DNA of 64,000 nucleotides from Arthrobacter gandavensis (GTDB lineage Bacteria > Actinomycetota > Actinomycetes > Actinomycetales > Micrococcaceae): contig NZ_JADKYW010000005.1 of the NCBI RefSeq assembly GCF_015355785.1, positions 1 through 64,000 of the forward strand, given 5' to 3'. The position numbers and the translations under genes are program-made. The notes under the pieces are model-generated. The model was not told the DNA's origin. It worked only from the letters and a program-made list of their open reading frames with translations, and ran no database searches. Shown here one piece after another: positions 55,945 through 64,000 of this stretch. Position 1 is the stretch's first letter, and the number at the start of each line of letters is the position of its first letter.

Positions 55945-56729
55945 ACCACTACCTCCCCGCGGACCGAGCTGTGCCAGGACAAGGTGCGGCGTTCAACAAC
56001 GCGCATGCCCATATTGATCAGGATGCCCAGCACACCGGTGGTCAGCACCAGTGCGTACATCTGGGCGATGGCACCGCCGGACTGGGCGTTCGCAATCTCC
56101 TTGCCCAGGCCGGGCGAACCTATGATCAGGCTCGCGGTGATTGCCAGGATGAGGGCCACGGCAGCGGCAAGCCGCACGCCGGTCATCAGGTACGGAAGCG
56201 TGGTTGGCCACACGACGTAGCGGATTCTTGCCAGGCGGCCCAGGCCGAAACTCTTGGCCGTATTGTTGGCCACCGGGTCCACGTCCGCTACCCCGTAGAG
56301 GACCTGGATCAGGACCTGCCAGAAGGAGGCGTAGACCACCAGCAGGAGCGTCGATTCAATGCGGAAGCCGAACAGCAGGACGGCCAGCGGAATCAGCGCC
56401 ACCGACGGGATGGGGCGGAGGAACTCGATGGTGGAGTTGGTTGCCTTGCGCAGGAAGCTGCTGGAGCCGATAACCAGTCCCAGGACCACGGCCGCGACGG
56501 TGGCGATCAGGAGGCCGAGGAACCAGCCCGTCATGGTGTCCACGACGGCGGCCCAGAACGCACCCAGGCCCAGGTTGTTGATGAAGACTCCCAGCACCTC
56601 ACTGGCCGGAGGCAGGAATCGGGGATTGACCACTCCAAGCCGGGGAATCAGTTCCCAGGTCAGCAGGAACCCGAGGATTCCAGCCAGCCCCAGCAACGGC
56701 CCCGTGGGGAGACGTTTAGCGGATTTCAT
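55941..56729 (-). CDS. ABC transporter permease (SsuC type), subunit 1
   Basis: This 262-residue permease has six helices and the EAA loop NTAKSFGLGRLARIRYVVWP near residues 158-178. It lies 41 bases downstream of the receptor gene and overlaps the second permease gene by 4 bases. The pattern receptor-permease-permease-ATPase is also found in transporters for pyrimidine precursors of thiamine, riboflavin and aromatic sulfonates, so sulfonate is only one option. Confidence 0.9.
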   Translation of the reverse strand: MKSAKRLPTGPLLGLAGILGFLLTWELIPRLGVVNPRFLPPASEVLGVFINNLGLGAFWAAVVDTMTGWFLGLLIATVAAVVLGLVIGSSSFLRKATNSTIEFLRPIPSVALIPLAVLLFGFRIESTLLLVVYASFWQVLIQVLYGVADVDPVANNTAKSFGLGRLARIRYVVWPTTLPYLMTGVRLAAAVALILAITASLIIGSPGLGKEIANAQSGGAIAQMYALVLTTGVLGILINMGMRVVERRTLSWHSSVRGEVVV

Positions 56730-56770
56730 ATGCTCTCGTTCTTCTCGAACCGGACGGAGGGGGCGCGCTG

Positions 56771-57757
56771 CTAGTCCTGTGCCGGAAGCATGGCGTCCAG
56801 GTCCGGAGCCTTGGACAGCGTGCCGTAGCTGGCTGCTGCTTCACCGAGGATCGCCAGGCCTTCACGGTCGAAATCTGCGTGGAAGGCAGGCAGGACCATC
56901 TTGGCGCGCATTTCTTCGTCGATCTTCGTGTAGGTACCTACGATGTCCCGGACAGCGTCGGGGTTTTCCTGTGCATATTCCAGTGACTTCTTCATGGCCC
57001 GGGTGAACTTCTCGACGGTCTCGGGGTTCTCCTCGATGTAGGCGGAGGTGGTGAAGTAGCCGCTGATGTCCAGGCTCGGGTGCGTTTCGGCGAAGTTGTA
57101 GGCGATAACCCGGGCACCGTCTTCAACGGTCTGGGTCAGGAAGGGATCAAGGATCCAGGCGGCGTCGACCTGGCCTGACTCGACGGCGGCGGGTGCGTCG
57201 GGGAAAGCAACCTCGACGAACTTGATGCTCTCATGGTCCCCGCCGGCGTTCTCCACGAGCTTGCGGATAGTGGTGTCACCGATGTTCGAAAGGTTGTTGA
57301 CGGAGACTGTCTTCCCGGCCAGGTCTGCCGCGGTCTGGATATCCGATCCGGCGGGAACGACTACGGCGCCGAAATCCGAAGACGTGTCTCCGGTAGTCGA
57401 ATTGCCGTTCGAGACCAGCTCGATATCCAGCCCTTTGTCATTGGCGACCATCACGGAAACGACGTTGCCGAAGGCAAAGTCGAAGTCGCCGCTTACCACG
57501 CCCGGCACGGCAGCAGCGCCGCCCGTGGTGGTCTGGATGTCCAGGTCCAGCCCTTCGGCCTCAAAGAATCCCTGCTCCCTGCCCAGCCAGATGGGGGCAG
57601 TATCAACGATCGGCATGATCCCCACCGAGAGGGTGGTGAGGCCGGAGGTGTCTTCTGTGCCTGTTGTGCTCTCGTTCCCCGAGAGGGATCCGCCTCCACA
57701 CGCGCTGAGGGTCAAAGCGGCCGCTGCGGCCAGGAGGACGGGGGCATTGCGTTTCAC
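56771..57757 (-). CDS. ABC transporter substrate-binding lipoprotein (NMT1/SsuA type)
   Basis: This 328-residue receptor has a signal peptide and lipobox LSAC (lipidated Cys20), then a Gly/Ser-rich linker and the NMT1/THI5-like fold. Landmarks are VGIMPIVDTAPIWLGREQGFF and LDIQTTTGGAAAVPGVVSGDFDFAFGN. It opens the operon. Its upstream spacer holds overlapping inverted repeats at 57855-57877. The ligand may be a sulfonate, nitrate-like anion or a heterocyclic vitamin precursor; ligand residues cannot be assigned with confidence. Confidence 0.9.
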   Translation of the reverse strand: MKRNAPVLLAAAAALTLSACGGGSLSGNESTTGTEDTSGLTTLSVGIMPIVDTAPIWLGREQGFFEAEGLDLDIQTTTGGAAAVPGVVSGDFDFAFGNVVSVMVANDKGLDIELVSNGNSTTGDTSSDFGAVVVPAGSDIQTAADLAGKTVSVNNLSNIGDTTIRKLVENAGGDHESIKFVEVAFPDAPAAVESGQVDAAWILDPFLTQTVEDGARVIAYNFAETHPSLDISGYFTTSAYIEENPETVEKFTRAMKKSLEYAQENPDAVRDIVGTYTKIDEEMRAKMVLPAFHADFDREGLAILGEAAASYGTLSKAPDLDAMLPAQD

Positions 57758-57854
57758 TTAAAGCGCTCCTTGTACGGTGGAACCCCGCGAAGACGGCCGC
57801 AGGGCCAGAACTCCGGTTCACCCGCCATTCCTGAAAACCTGCTTGTGCTGGAAT

Positions 57855-57877
57855 GTTCGTATGTTGAACAGAAGTTC
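57855..57877. promoter_or_regulatory. Overlapping inverted repeats upstream of the receptor gene
   Basis: GTTC-N7-GAAC (57855-57869) shares its right half with GAAC-AGAA-GTTC (57866-57877), giving three alternating half-sites about 100 bases before the receptor ATG in an AT-richer stretch. A regulator site is plausible; no regulator gene is adjacent. Confidence 0.35.
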
Positions 57878-58006
57878 TACAGGTAAACGCTATGAAATGC
57901 GTCACTTCCCGTCAAGGAAAATAAGTGATTGGAAACACAATCGAGACCGGTTGCGTAATGTTACCCGCGCCGTGCCGGCAACCCGCTTCTGCGCGGCAGC
58001 GCCGGG

Positions 58007-59374
58007 CTATGCTGTTGGGTCCTTGGCCCGCCGAACGGCGACGGCAGAAGCGAGGCCCAGGATTAGCAGTGATGCTGCTGCACCGGCGCTGACCAGGAAC
58101 GCTGCCGGGTGGCCGAAGGCTTCTGCCAGCGGCCCCGCCAGCCCTGATCCAACTGCCGTGCCGGCAACCGTGCCGCTGGCCAGGAGGGTCATGAAAGTGC
58201 CCATCAGGTGCCGGGGCGCAAGCTCAGCTCCAATGCCGAAGATGCTCACCATTGTTGGGCCCACCGGGATGCCCAGGACGAAAAGAACAGCAAGCATGCC
58301 GGGGATGCCTGAGGGGACGAGCAAGAGGAGGGCTGCTGCCGTCATTGCCGCGGCTGAAGCCACCCAGCGCGCGGACTGACTGAAACGCTGGGACCAGAAC
58401 GCCACTGACAGCGCGGCTGCGGCGGAGCTGACTCCCATGATCGAGTACAGCAGCCCGGCGGCATCAGCTGCTCCGAAGGTTCCGCCAAAGGCGGCCAGGG
58501 ATGCCTGGGCTGATCCGAAGAAGGTGCCCATGGCCACCATGCCCAGGATCGGCAGTGCCAGCAGGCCCCAGGAAGTGCTGCCGCGCGCCCGGCGGGCACT
58601 CGGCGTCGTCATCTTCTCCCTGCCGCGCCTGGGGGCAGGGACGACGACGGCTGCGGAGCGGTGGAAGGCGAAGGCACTGACCATCGAGGCCGAGAGCACG
58701 GCCGCCAGCGCCAGGGGCAGCCACGGAGCGACTGCGGCGGCGAGCAGGCCCACGAGTGCCGGGCCAAGTACGAAGCTCAGTTCATCGGCCATGCTCTCGT
58801 ATGACAGGGCTGTACCCATTTCCCGTCCGGTCCGGTCCCGGGAAGTTAGTGCCATCCAGCGCACCCTTGCCAGCGGCCCGACCTGCGGACCGGTGGCTCC
58901 CATGCCAAAGGCTGCGGCAAGGACGGCAGCGAACGGACCGCCGTCGGGAAGCTGCAGGGCAGTCAGTATTACCGCGATGATAAGGAGCGGATTGGCGACG
59001 GCGGCAGCCAGCAGCACCTTGCGCTGGCCGATGCGGTCCGCAAGGTAGCCAAGTGCGGGACCGCCCAGGGCGGATCCCACTCCCACGGCTCCAGCGGTAA
59101 AACCGCCCTGTGCATAGGAACCCGAGATGCTGGTGACCAGTGTCAGGCCGCCGATGGTGATCATCGCCAGCGGCAGCCGGGCAAGAAAGGCGATGGAGAA
59201 GAACGCGGGCCCTGCGATTTGGAGAATGCGGCCGTAGCGGCCTCTCCCCGGCGCTGCGGCAGGGGTTTCCGGGCCAGGCGTTTGAGAGCCGTGGTTCTTG
59301 CCCACGGTGAGGTCCGGTGCAGCGGGCGCCGGATTTTCGGGGCCGGACGGCTCGTCAGACGTAAAAGGTTTCAT
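58007..59374 (-). CDS. MFS transporter
   Basis: This 455-residue integral membrane protein has about 12 hydrophobic segments after a hydrophilic Pro-rich tail of some 45 residues. The MFS motif in loop 2-3 is LGYLADRIGQRKVLLAA. The loop between helices 6 and 7 is basic (PAPRRGREKMTTPSARRARG). No ribosome site stands before the ATG at 59374, so an internal start is possible. It is probably an exporter of small molecules; substrate unknown. It follows sbcC in the same direction, with a hairpin between them. Confidence 0.85.
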   Translation of the reverse strand: MKPFTSDEPSGPENPAPAAPDLTVGKNHGSQTPGPETPAAAPGRGRYGRILQIAGPAFFSIAFLARLPLAMITIGGLTLVTSISGSYAQGGFTAGAVGVGSALGGPALGYLADRIGQRKVLLAAAVANPLLIIAVILTALQLPDGGPFAAVLAAAFGMGATGPQVGPLARVRWMALTSRDRTGREMGTALSYESMADELSFVLGPALVGLLAAAVAPWLPLALAAVLSASMVSAFAFHRSAAVVVPAPRRGREKMTTPSARRARGSTSWGLLALPILGMVAMGTFFGSAQASLAAFGGTFGAADAAGLLYSIMGVSSAAAALSVAFWSQRFSQSARWVASAAAMTAAALLLLVPSGIPGMLAVLFVLGIPVGPTMVSIFGIGAELAPRHLMGTFMTLLASGTVAGTAVGSGLAGPLAEAFGHPAAFLVSAGAAASLLILGLASAVAVRRAKDPTA

Positions 59375-59399
59375 GCGGTACTCAGTTCAGGCGAAAAGC

Positions 59400-59425
59400 G
59401 CGCATCGTCCCTCCTCCCGATGCGC
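59400..59425 (-). terminator. Hairpin between sbcC and the MFS gene
   Basis: GCGCATCG (59400-59407) pairs with CGATGCGC (59418-59425) around a 10-base loop; no clear T-run follows. It may reduce read-through from sbcC. Confidence 0.4.
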
Positions 59426-59567
59426 CCGACCCGAATACATGCCGATCTTACCCCGCCGGAATCGCTGCGGCGGCTCATGCTCGCTCCTGGCGTACAGGGC
59501 GGGCGCGGTCCGGGCAAGTGCTGGCCGGCCGCTTCCGGGCACTGTCCATCCGCGCCGGCCGGACCTG

Positions 59568-62500
59568 TTAGACCGGCAGCGCATCCACGGTGCGGTAACT
59601 CACGGTTGAACCGTTGCGGCCGCGGCTAATCTGCAGCTGCGCGCTGATGCGTTGCTTCATCTCGCTGACGTGGCTGACCAGGCCAACCACCCGTCCGCCG
59701 TCGCGCAGCCCTTCCAGCGCGTCCATCACCTGTTCCAGGGCTTCCTCGTCGAGACTGCCGAATCCCTCATCCACGAAGAGGGTTTCCATGCTGGTCCCGC
59801 CGGATTCCTGCTGGACAACGTCCGCCAGGCCCAGGGCAAGGGCCAGGGAAGCCATGAAGGACTCTCCGCCGGAGAGAGTTGAGGTGTCCCTGCGCACACC
59901 CGTCCAGTCGTCAATGACATGCAGGCCAAGCCCCGCCTTCCGGTTTCCGGACCTTGAGTCGTCGTGCACCAGGGAATACCGCCCGCCGGTCATTGCCGCG
60001 AGCCGCTCCGTTGCCGCGGCGGCTACCTGCTCCAGCCGGGCCGCGAGGACGTAGGTGCTTAGCGCCATCCGGTAGTTGTTCTCCCCGTTGCCTCGCGCCG
60101 TATCGCTGAGGGACGTCAGGAGGCTGCAGCGCACCTGGAGCGGTTCCATCTCAGCCTCCGCCCCGGCCAGCCGCCCCGCAAGGTCCTCGAGGGTACCTGC
60201 CGATCCTTCCAGAAGTCCGATTTGCACCGCTCCGTCGGACACGGCCTGACGCGCCGCGTCGGCGGCTTCGGCAGCCTCCGCGACGTCCTCCTCATTGGGC
60301 ATAGGCTCGGGTACTCCCGCACTGTCCAGCTGCGCAAGCGCCTCTTCATCCTCCCGGCGCATGGCCAGGCGTGCGGCCTGCGCATCGAGTGCCGCGAATT
60401 CGGCACGCAGTTCCTCCGCCTCGGCCGCGGGCAGCAGTGCTGCGCGTACCGCCCCGGCATCGGGGAAAGGAGTCCCCGACAGCGCGTCCTGCAGCGTCCG
60501 GGCTGCTTCGGCCTGGAAGCCGCCCGCCTGCCGGGCTGCCTGCAGTGCGCTCCTGGCGGCGACGGTGAGGCGGCGTACGCTTTCGAGCTGCTCCAGCCGC
60601 GCAGCGAATGCCCCCCGGTCTGACAGGTCCCCCGGGCCCCTTCGGCTCAGCTCGACGGATTCTTCCTCAGCAGCAGCGGCACGCGCCTGTGCCTGTGCGG
60701 CCGCCTGGAGGTGGCTGGAGCGTGCCTGCTCCAGCTGGCCGAGTTCGGCCTCGATGGCCCGGAGCCGGTCTTCCGCCTCGCCGAGCCCGGCGGCCGCCTT
60801 CTTCGCGGCACGGAGGTCTTCCTCCGCTTTGACCCCTGCCCGCCGCGCTTCGTCCGGATCTGAGTCTCCGCCTTGGGCGCGGAGGGCAGCTGCCGCCGAA
60901 GCATCCGCCTCGGCCAAGGCACGTGCCGCTTCCCACTCTTTTTCCGCGGCACCGCTGGCTGCCCGGGCTTCTGCTTCCTCCTCGCGTGAGACGATCTGCC
61001 CGCCCTCCGGCAGGGGCGCCGGGGCAGGGTGGGAGGTGCTGCCGCAGACGGGACAGTCCCCGCCCGGTTCAAGGGACGCAGCCAGTTCCGCGGCTGCCTG
61101 GTCCAGCCTCAGCTGCAGCAGGTCCTGCCACCTGCCGCGCGCATCCTGGAACCGATCGCGGGCCTGCGCCGCGCGCTCCGCTGATTCCAGGGCGGCCGCG
61201 TGGGAGGTTTTATAGTTGCGGATCACCTCCAGCGTGCCGGCAGCCTCCTGGATGCGCCGCCGGGCAGCGTCCGTTTCCGCCGCGCCGGTCCGCAGCGCAG
61301 GCAGGGCCGCACGCAGGGAAGCCTGTTCTTCCCTGAGCGCGGCAGCGGCGTCCTCTGCCCCTGCGGCTTCACCGCGGAGCTGGGCTTCCCGGGCCGCTTC
61401 CCGCTTTTTCAGGGCAGCAAGTTCCGCGGCGCGTTCAGCATCAGCCAGTGCGTTCTCGGCCGCCGACAGTTCCTTGCCGGTGCGCTCCTCCAGGTCCGAC
61501 AGTGCGTCGGCGTTCGGCAACTGCGATCCGGGCGCAGGCTGAGCCGCGGTTCCTTCCGGGATAAGGTCCCCAAGGCCTGCCGGAGCGGCTGCGGCACCAA
61601 GGGCAGCAAGCGCACTGTGTCCTGCAGCTTCCGCGCGCCGGAACCCGTGCTCCGCGGAGGTGAGCGCGTCCAGGTAGCCCTTAAGGCCTTCCGCCCGCAG
61701 ATGGGAGTCAAGCAGTGCCCGTTTGGGCAGGCCGGCGGCCTGCCGAGCGGCGTGTTCACGTTCTTCGGCCTCCAGCTGGAGCCTGGCCAGTCCCCGCGCA
61801 CGGCGTGCCTCTAACCTGTGCAGGAAGTCCTCGGCCTCTTTGGATCCGGTGATCTTTCCCGCCTGGGCCTCCCGCAGGGACGAGAGCTGGTCACTAACCG
61901 CAGCGCGCACGGCGCTGATCCATGCTGAACCGGCCTCAGCCGGTTCCTGCTCTGCGGCAGGGGGGACCGCCGGCGCTGCTGAACCCGCAGCCCGGCTGCC
62001 CAGCAGGCGGGCGCAGCGTTCAGCCTCGCTTTGTGCCCGGGCGCGGAGGAGTTCCGCATCGGCCTGGGCCAGTGACAGCTCCGTCCTGGCTGCCTCAGCC
62101 TCGGACTTGAGCTGCTGTTCAATCTCCTCATAGCGCCAGGTTCCAAAGAGCCTCTGCAGCAGCTCCGCACGGGAGGTCGCATCAGCGCGCAGGAACGCCG
62201 CGAAGTCGCCCTGGGGCAGCATCACCACACGGGTGAACTGCTCGCGGCTCATCCCGAGCAGGTCCTGGATCTCCGTGGCAGCCTCATCATTGCGGGCGGT
62301 CTTCTGCACCCACTCCCCCTGGACCAGTTCGCTGAGCAGGGTGCGGGCCTGCTCGGTCACGGTTCCGGTGGCGCTGCCGGCGCGCTTGGCCGGGCGCTCC
62401 CACTGCGGCCTCCGGATTACCTTGAACCTTCGGTTCCCGGCGCTGAAATCAAGCAGGACTTCGGGGGCAACACCCGGAGCAGCGTGGTCGCTGCGGAGTT

Positions 62501-62693
62501 TCCGTGCCTCCTGGCGTGCGCCCGGGACCGATCCGTAGAGCGCAAAGCAAACGGCATCCAGCACACTCGTCTTTCCTGCACCGGTGGGTCCGTTCAGCAG
62601 GAAAAGTCCCTGCGCACCGAGTTCATCGAAATCGATTTCCTGACGGCCGGCGAACGGACCAAACGCCTGCATTTCCAGCCGGTGGATCCTCAT
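59568..62693 (-). CDS. sbcC: Exonuclease subunit SbcC (Rad50-like SMC ATPase)
   Basis: SbcC (1041 residues) with SbcD forms an ATP-dependent nuclease that opens hairpins and trims DNA ends. The N-terminal ATPase half has Walker A GPTGAGKTSVLDAVCFALYG (about 36-55), long Ala/Glu/Arg-rich coiled coils flank the zinc hook CPVC (in GGDCPVCGSTSHP, near residue 550), and the C-terminal half carries LSGGESFMASLALALGLA and the Walker B LFVDEGFGSLDEEAL. The start codon overlaps the sbcD stop (ATGA). The coiled coils are shorter than in Rad50 but normal for bacteria. Confidence 0.95.
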   Translation of the reverse strand: MRIHRLEMQAFGPFAGRQEIDFDELGAQGLFLLNGPTGAGKTSVLDAVCFALYGSVPGARQEARKLRSDHAAPGVAPEVLLDFSAGNRRFKVIRRPQWERPAKRAGSATGTVTEQARTLLSELVQGEWVQKTARNDEAATEIQDLLGMSREQFTRVVMLPQGDFAAFLRADATSRAELLQRLFGTWRYEEIEQQLKSEAEAARTELSLAQADAELLRARAQSEAERCARLLGSRAAGSAAPAVPPAAEQEPAEAGSAWISAVRAAVSDQLSSLREAQAGKITGSKEAEDFLHRLEARRARGLARLQLEAEEREHAARQAAGLPKRALLDSHLRAEGLKGYLDALTSAEHGFRRAEAAGHSALAALGAAAAPAGLGDLIPEGTAAQPAPGSQLPNADALSDLEERTGKELSAAENALADAERAAELAALKKREAAREAQLRGEAAGAEDAAAALREEQASLRAALPALRTGAAETDAARRRIQEAAGTLEVIRNYKTSHAAALESAERAAQARDRFQDARGRWQDLLQLRLDQAAAELAASLEPGGDCPVCGSTSHPAPAPLPEGGQIVSREEEAEARAASGAAEKEWEAARALAEADASAAAALRAQGGDSDPDEARRAGVKAEEDLRAAKKAAAGLGEAEDRLRAIEAELGQLEQARSSHLQAAAQAQARAAAAEEESVELSRRGPGDLSDRGAFAARLEQLESVRRLTVAARSALQAARQAGGFQAEAARTLQDALSGTPFPDAGAVRAALLPAAEAEELRAEFAALDAQAARLAMRREDEEALAQLDSAGVPEPMPNEEDVAEAAEAADAARQAVSDGAVQIGLLEGSAGTLEDLAGRLAGAEAEMEPLQVRCSLLTSLSDTARGNGENNYRMALSTYVLAARLEQVAAAATERLAAMTGGRYSLVHDDSRSGNRKAGLGLHVIDDWTGVRRDTSTLSGGESFMASLALALGLADVVQQESGGTSMETLFVDEGFGSLDEEALEQVMDALEGLRDGGRVVGLVSHVSEMKQRISAQLQISRGRNGSTVSYRTVDALPV

Positions 62694-63856
62694 TTGGCCG
62701 CCTCCGCAGCGCTGACTTTCTGAAGCACTTCGGCGAACACGGCCCGCTCTTCGGCCGAGGCTTCCCGTGAGCGCACATGGTCCAGGAACCCGCAGCAGAC
62801 ATCAAGATCGTCCGTGGCCCTGGCCAGCCTCCGGCTGTAGCTCTCGTTGACGCCCCGCGGACCCGAGGCCGGATCGAAGGAAAGCACCAGCGTGTCCGGG
62901 AAACGCGTCCGGAGCTGCTCCATGGCCTTGGCCGGACGCATGTCATCGGTAAGGGTGACCTGGCACCAGGCGTCCTCAGCGTGGGCATGTGCCGGATCTT
63001 CCAGGAGTTCCCCAAGCGTTCCCCGAAGCACGGCCAGCCGCTTCGGCGCCATCCACGGTACGGGTGCTACCCCGGCCAGGCCGAACGGACTGACGTCCAC
63101 CAGCAGACCTCCTTTCGCCTGGCGCGCTTCGGAGAAGGAGTACGGCAGAGGGGAACCGCTGTACCAGACGTTCGGGGCCAGCTCCTGGCGCCCGTGCAGG
63201 TGGCCCAGCGCGGTGTAGGTAAAGGAGGTGAACAGGTCCAGCGGTACGGCACCTACTCCGCCCACGGACAGGTCCCGTTCGCTGTCCGAGGTGATGCCTC
63301 CTGACGCGAAGGTATGCGCCATGACTACCGGCAGGACCGGTTCACCGGCCTCCCGGCGCTCCTGGACGTCCAGCCGGATTCTTCGAACGGCCTCGCCCAG
63401 TACGCCGGCGTGGCTGGGCGTAACATCGGCGCCAAGCTCGGGCGCTGCGAGCCGCGGTTCCAGGTAGGGAATGCCGTACACCGCCACATTGGCCGTGCCC
63501 TCGCGCAGCAGGACCGGGGAGGTGATCGCTTCGATGCCTGTCCTGAGGTGCACTCCGCCCTGCTCAAAAATACGTCCGCCGAAACCAAGGCGGGCTGCGG
63601 AATCATGGTTGCCGCTGGTGAGGATCACCTTTGCACCTGCTGCCGTGATCCCTGCGAGCGCTTCATCCAGCAGCCGAACCACGTCTACTCCGGGCAGGGC
63701 ACGGTCATAGACGTCCCCGGAGATGAGGACGGCGTGCACCTCCTCGCTGCGGACGGTTTCCAGAAGCTGGTCCAGGAAGGCGTGCTGCGCCTGGAGCATC
63801 CCCACGCCGTGGAAGGAACGGCCCAGGTGCCAGTCGGAAGTGTGCAGGAATCGCAT
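62690..63856 (-). CDS. sbcD: Exonuclease subunit SbcD (Mre11-like)
   Basis: SbcD (388 residues) is the dinuclear metal phosphoesterase that cuts DNA in the SbcCD complex. All signatures are present: HTSDWHLGRSF at the N-terminus, ISGDVYDRA, TSGNHDSAARLG, VMAHTF and GHLHGRQ. The ATG at 63856 begins the family sequence; ten further codons upstream are open but unlikely. No ribosome site is seen, but TAGTTT lies 7 bases before the ATG, again compatible with a leaderless message. It forms a two-gene operon with sbcC. Confidence 0.95.
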   Translation of the reverse strand: MRFLHTSDWHLGRSFHGVGMLQAQHAFLDQLLETVRSEEVHAVLISGDVYDRALPGVDVVRLLDEALAGITAAGAKVILTSGNHDSAARLGFGGRIFEQGGVHLRTGIEAITSPVLLREGTANVAVYGIPYLEPRLAAPELGADVTPSHAGVLGEAVRRIRLDVQERREAGEPVLPVVMAHTFASGGITSDSERDLSVGGVGAVPLDLFTSFTYTALGHLHGRQELAPNVWYSGSPLPYSFSEARQAKGGLLVDVSPFGLAGVAPVPWMAPKRLAVLRGTLGELLEDPAHAHAEDAWCQVTLTDDMRPAKAMEQLRTRFPDTLVLSFDPASGPRGVNESYSRRLARATDDLDVCCGFLDHVRSREASAEERAVFAEVLQKVSAAEAAK

Positions 63857-64000
63857 ACCAATAAAACTACCGCCCGCCGGTGACACAGCAGATTCTCGGG
63901 CCGGGGGCTGGCCGGAGTCTGCTGTGCCGCCTGCGGGCGGCGGTGCGTGCGGTTATACCGCCGGCGATGCTAGGAGCGGGGTCCGCCTGTGCCGTTGCCG

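Noticed and set aside
60116-61814. Several open frames on both strands inside sbcC
   Set aside because: They arise from the Ala/Glu/Arg-rich coiled-coil codons of sbcC and are low-complexity.

Overview
The window is GC-rich, densely packed bacterial chromosome with frequent GTG/TTG starts and 4- or 8-base gene overlaps. Its gene content (ilvD / attenuated ilvBNC-serA / leuB-ilvE, nrtR-nadABC-nifS, mqo, sbcDC, RND and SsuABC-like transporters) fits a high-GC actinobacterium, most likely a member of the Micrococcaceae close to Arthrobacter. That assignment is inference from gene order and protein style. No prophage, insertion sequence, CRISPR array or replication origin was seen, so this looks like core chromosome.

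Layout. Positions 1-24,000 are mostly metabolism. leuB-ilvE-MBL hydrolase form a minus-strand operon, facing away from a histidine kinase/response regulator and a MacB-like ABC exporter. metG and a second FtsX-type ABC exporter follow. Next comes the branched-chain/serine block read on the minus strand: ilvB-ilvN-ilvC and then serA, with ilvD upstream in its own unit. A 13-residue leader peptide rich in Ile/Val/Leu codons and a rho-independent terminator lie in front of ilvB, the classical layout of transcription attenuation. A 2-hydroxyacid dehydrogenase, tRNA-Leu(UAG), a Bcp peroxiredoxin divergent from a MarR regulator, and two identical tRNA-Lys(CUU) genes close this part.

Positions 24,700-42,300 are transport and redox functions: a peptide-type ABC system (two related lipoprotein receptors, two permeases, one double-domain ATPase), malate:quinone oxidoreductase, a large RND pump, a luciferase-like flavin oxidoreductase paired with a MarR regulator and a perfect palindromic operator, an MFS exporter and an M20 peptidase.

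Positions 42,300-48,100 hold the de novo NAD operon nrtR-nadA-nadB-nadC-cysteine desulfurase. In this sequence nadA carries a one-base frameshift before its last Fe-S ligand. An AGTCA-TAT-TGACT palindrome upstream of nrtR is a good candidate operator.

Positions 48,200-54,100 contain an Lrp/AsnC regulator, a 36-residue basic protein, and a 2-oxoacid dehydrogenase operon. Its E2 is reduced to a free lipoyl domain followed by a separate alpha/beta hydrolase, which resembles the fused acetoin-dehydrogenase E2 split in two. A soluble Ser/Thr kinase and a 52-residue acidic protein follow. Positions 54,200-63,900 hold an SsuABC-like importer with two different permeases, an MFS transporter, and sbcDC.

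Several genes (leuB, metG, the E1-alpha gene) have a -10-like hexamer exactly six bases before the start codon and no ribosome binding site, suggesting leaderless transcripts.
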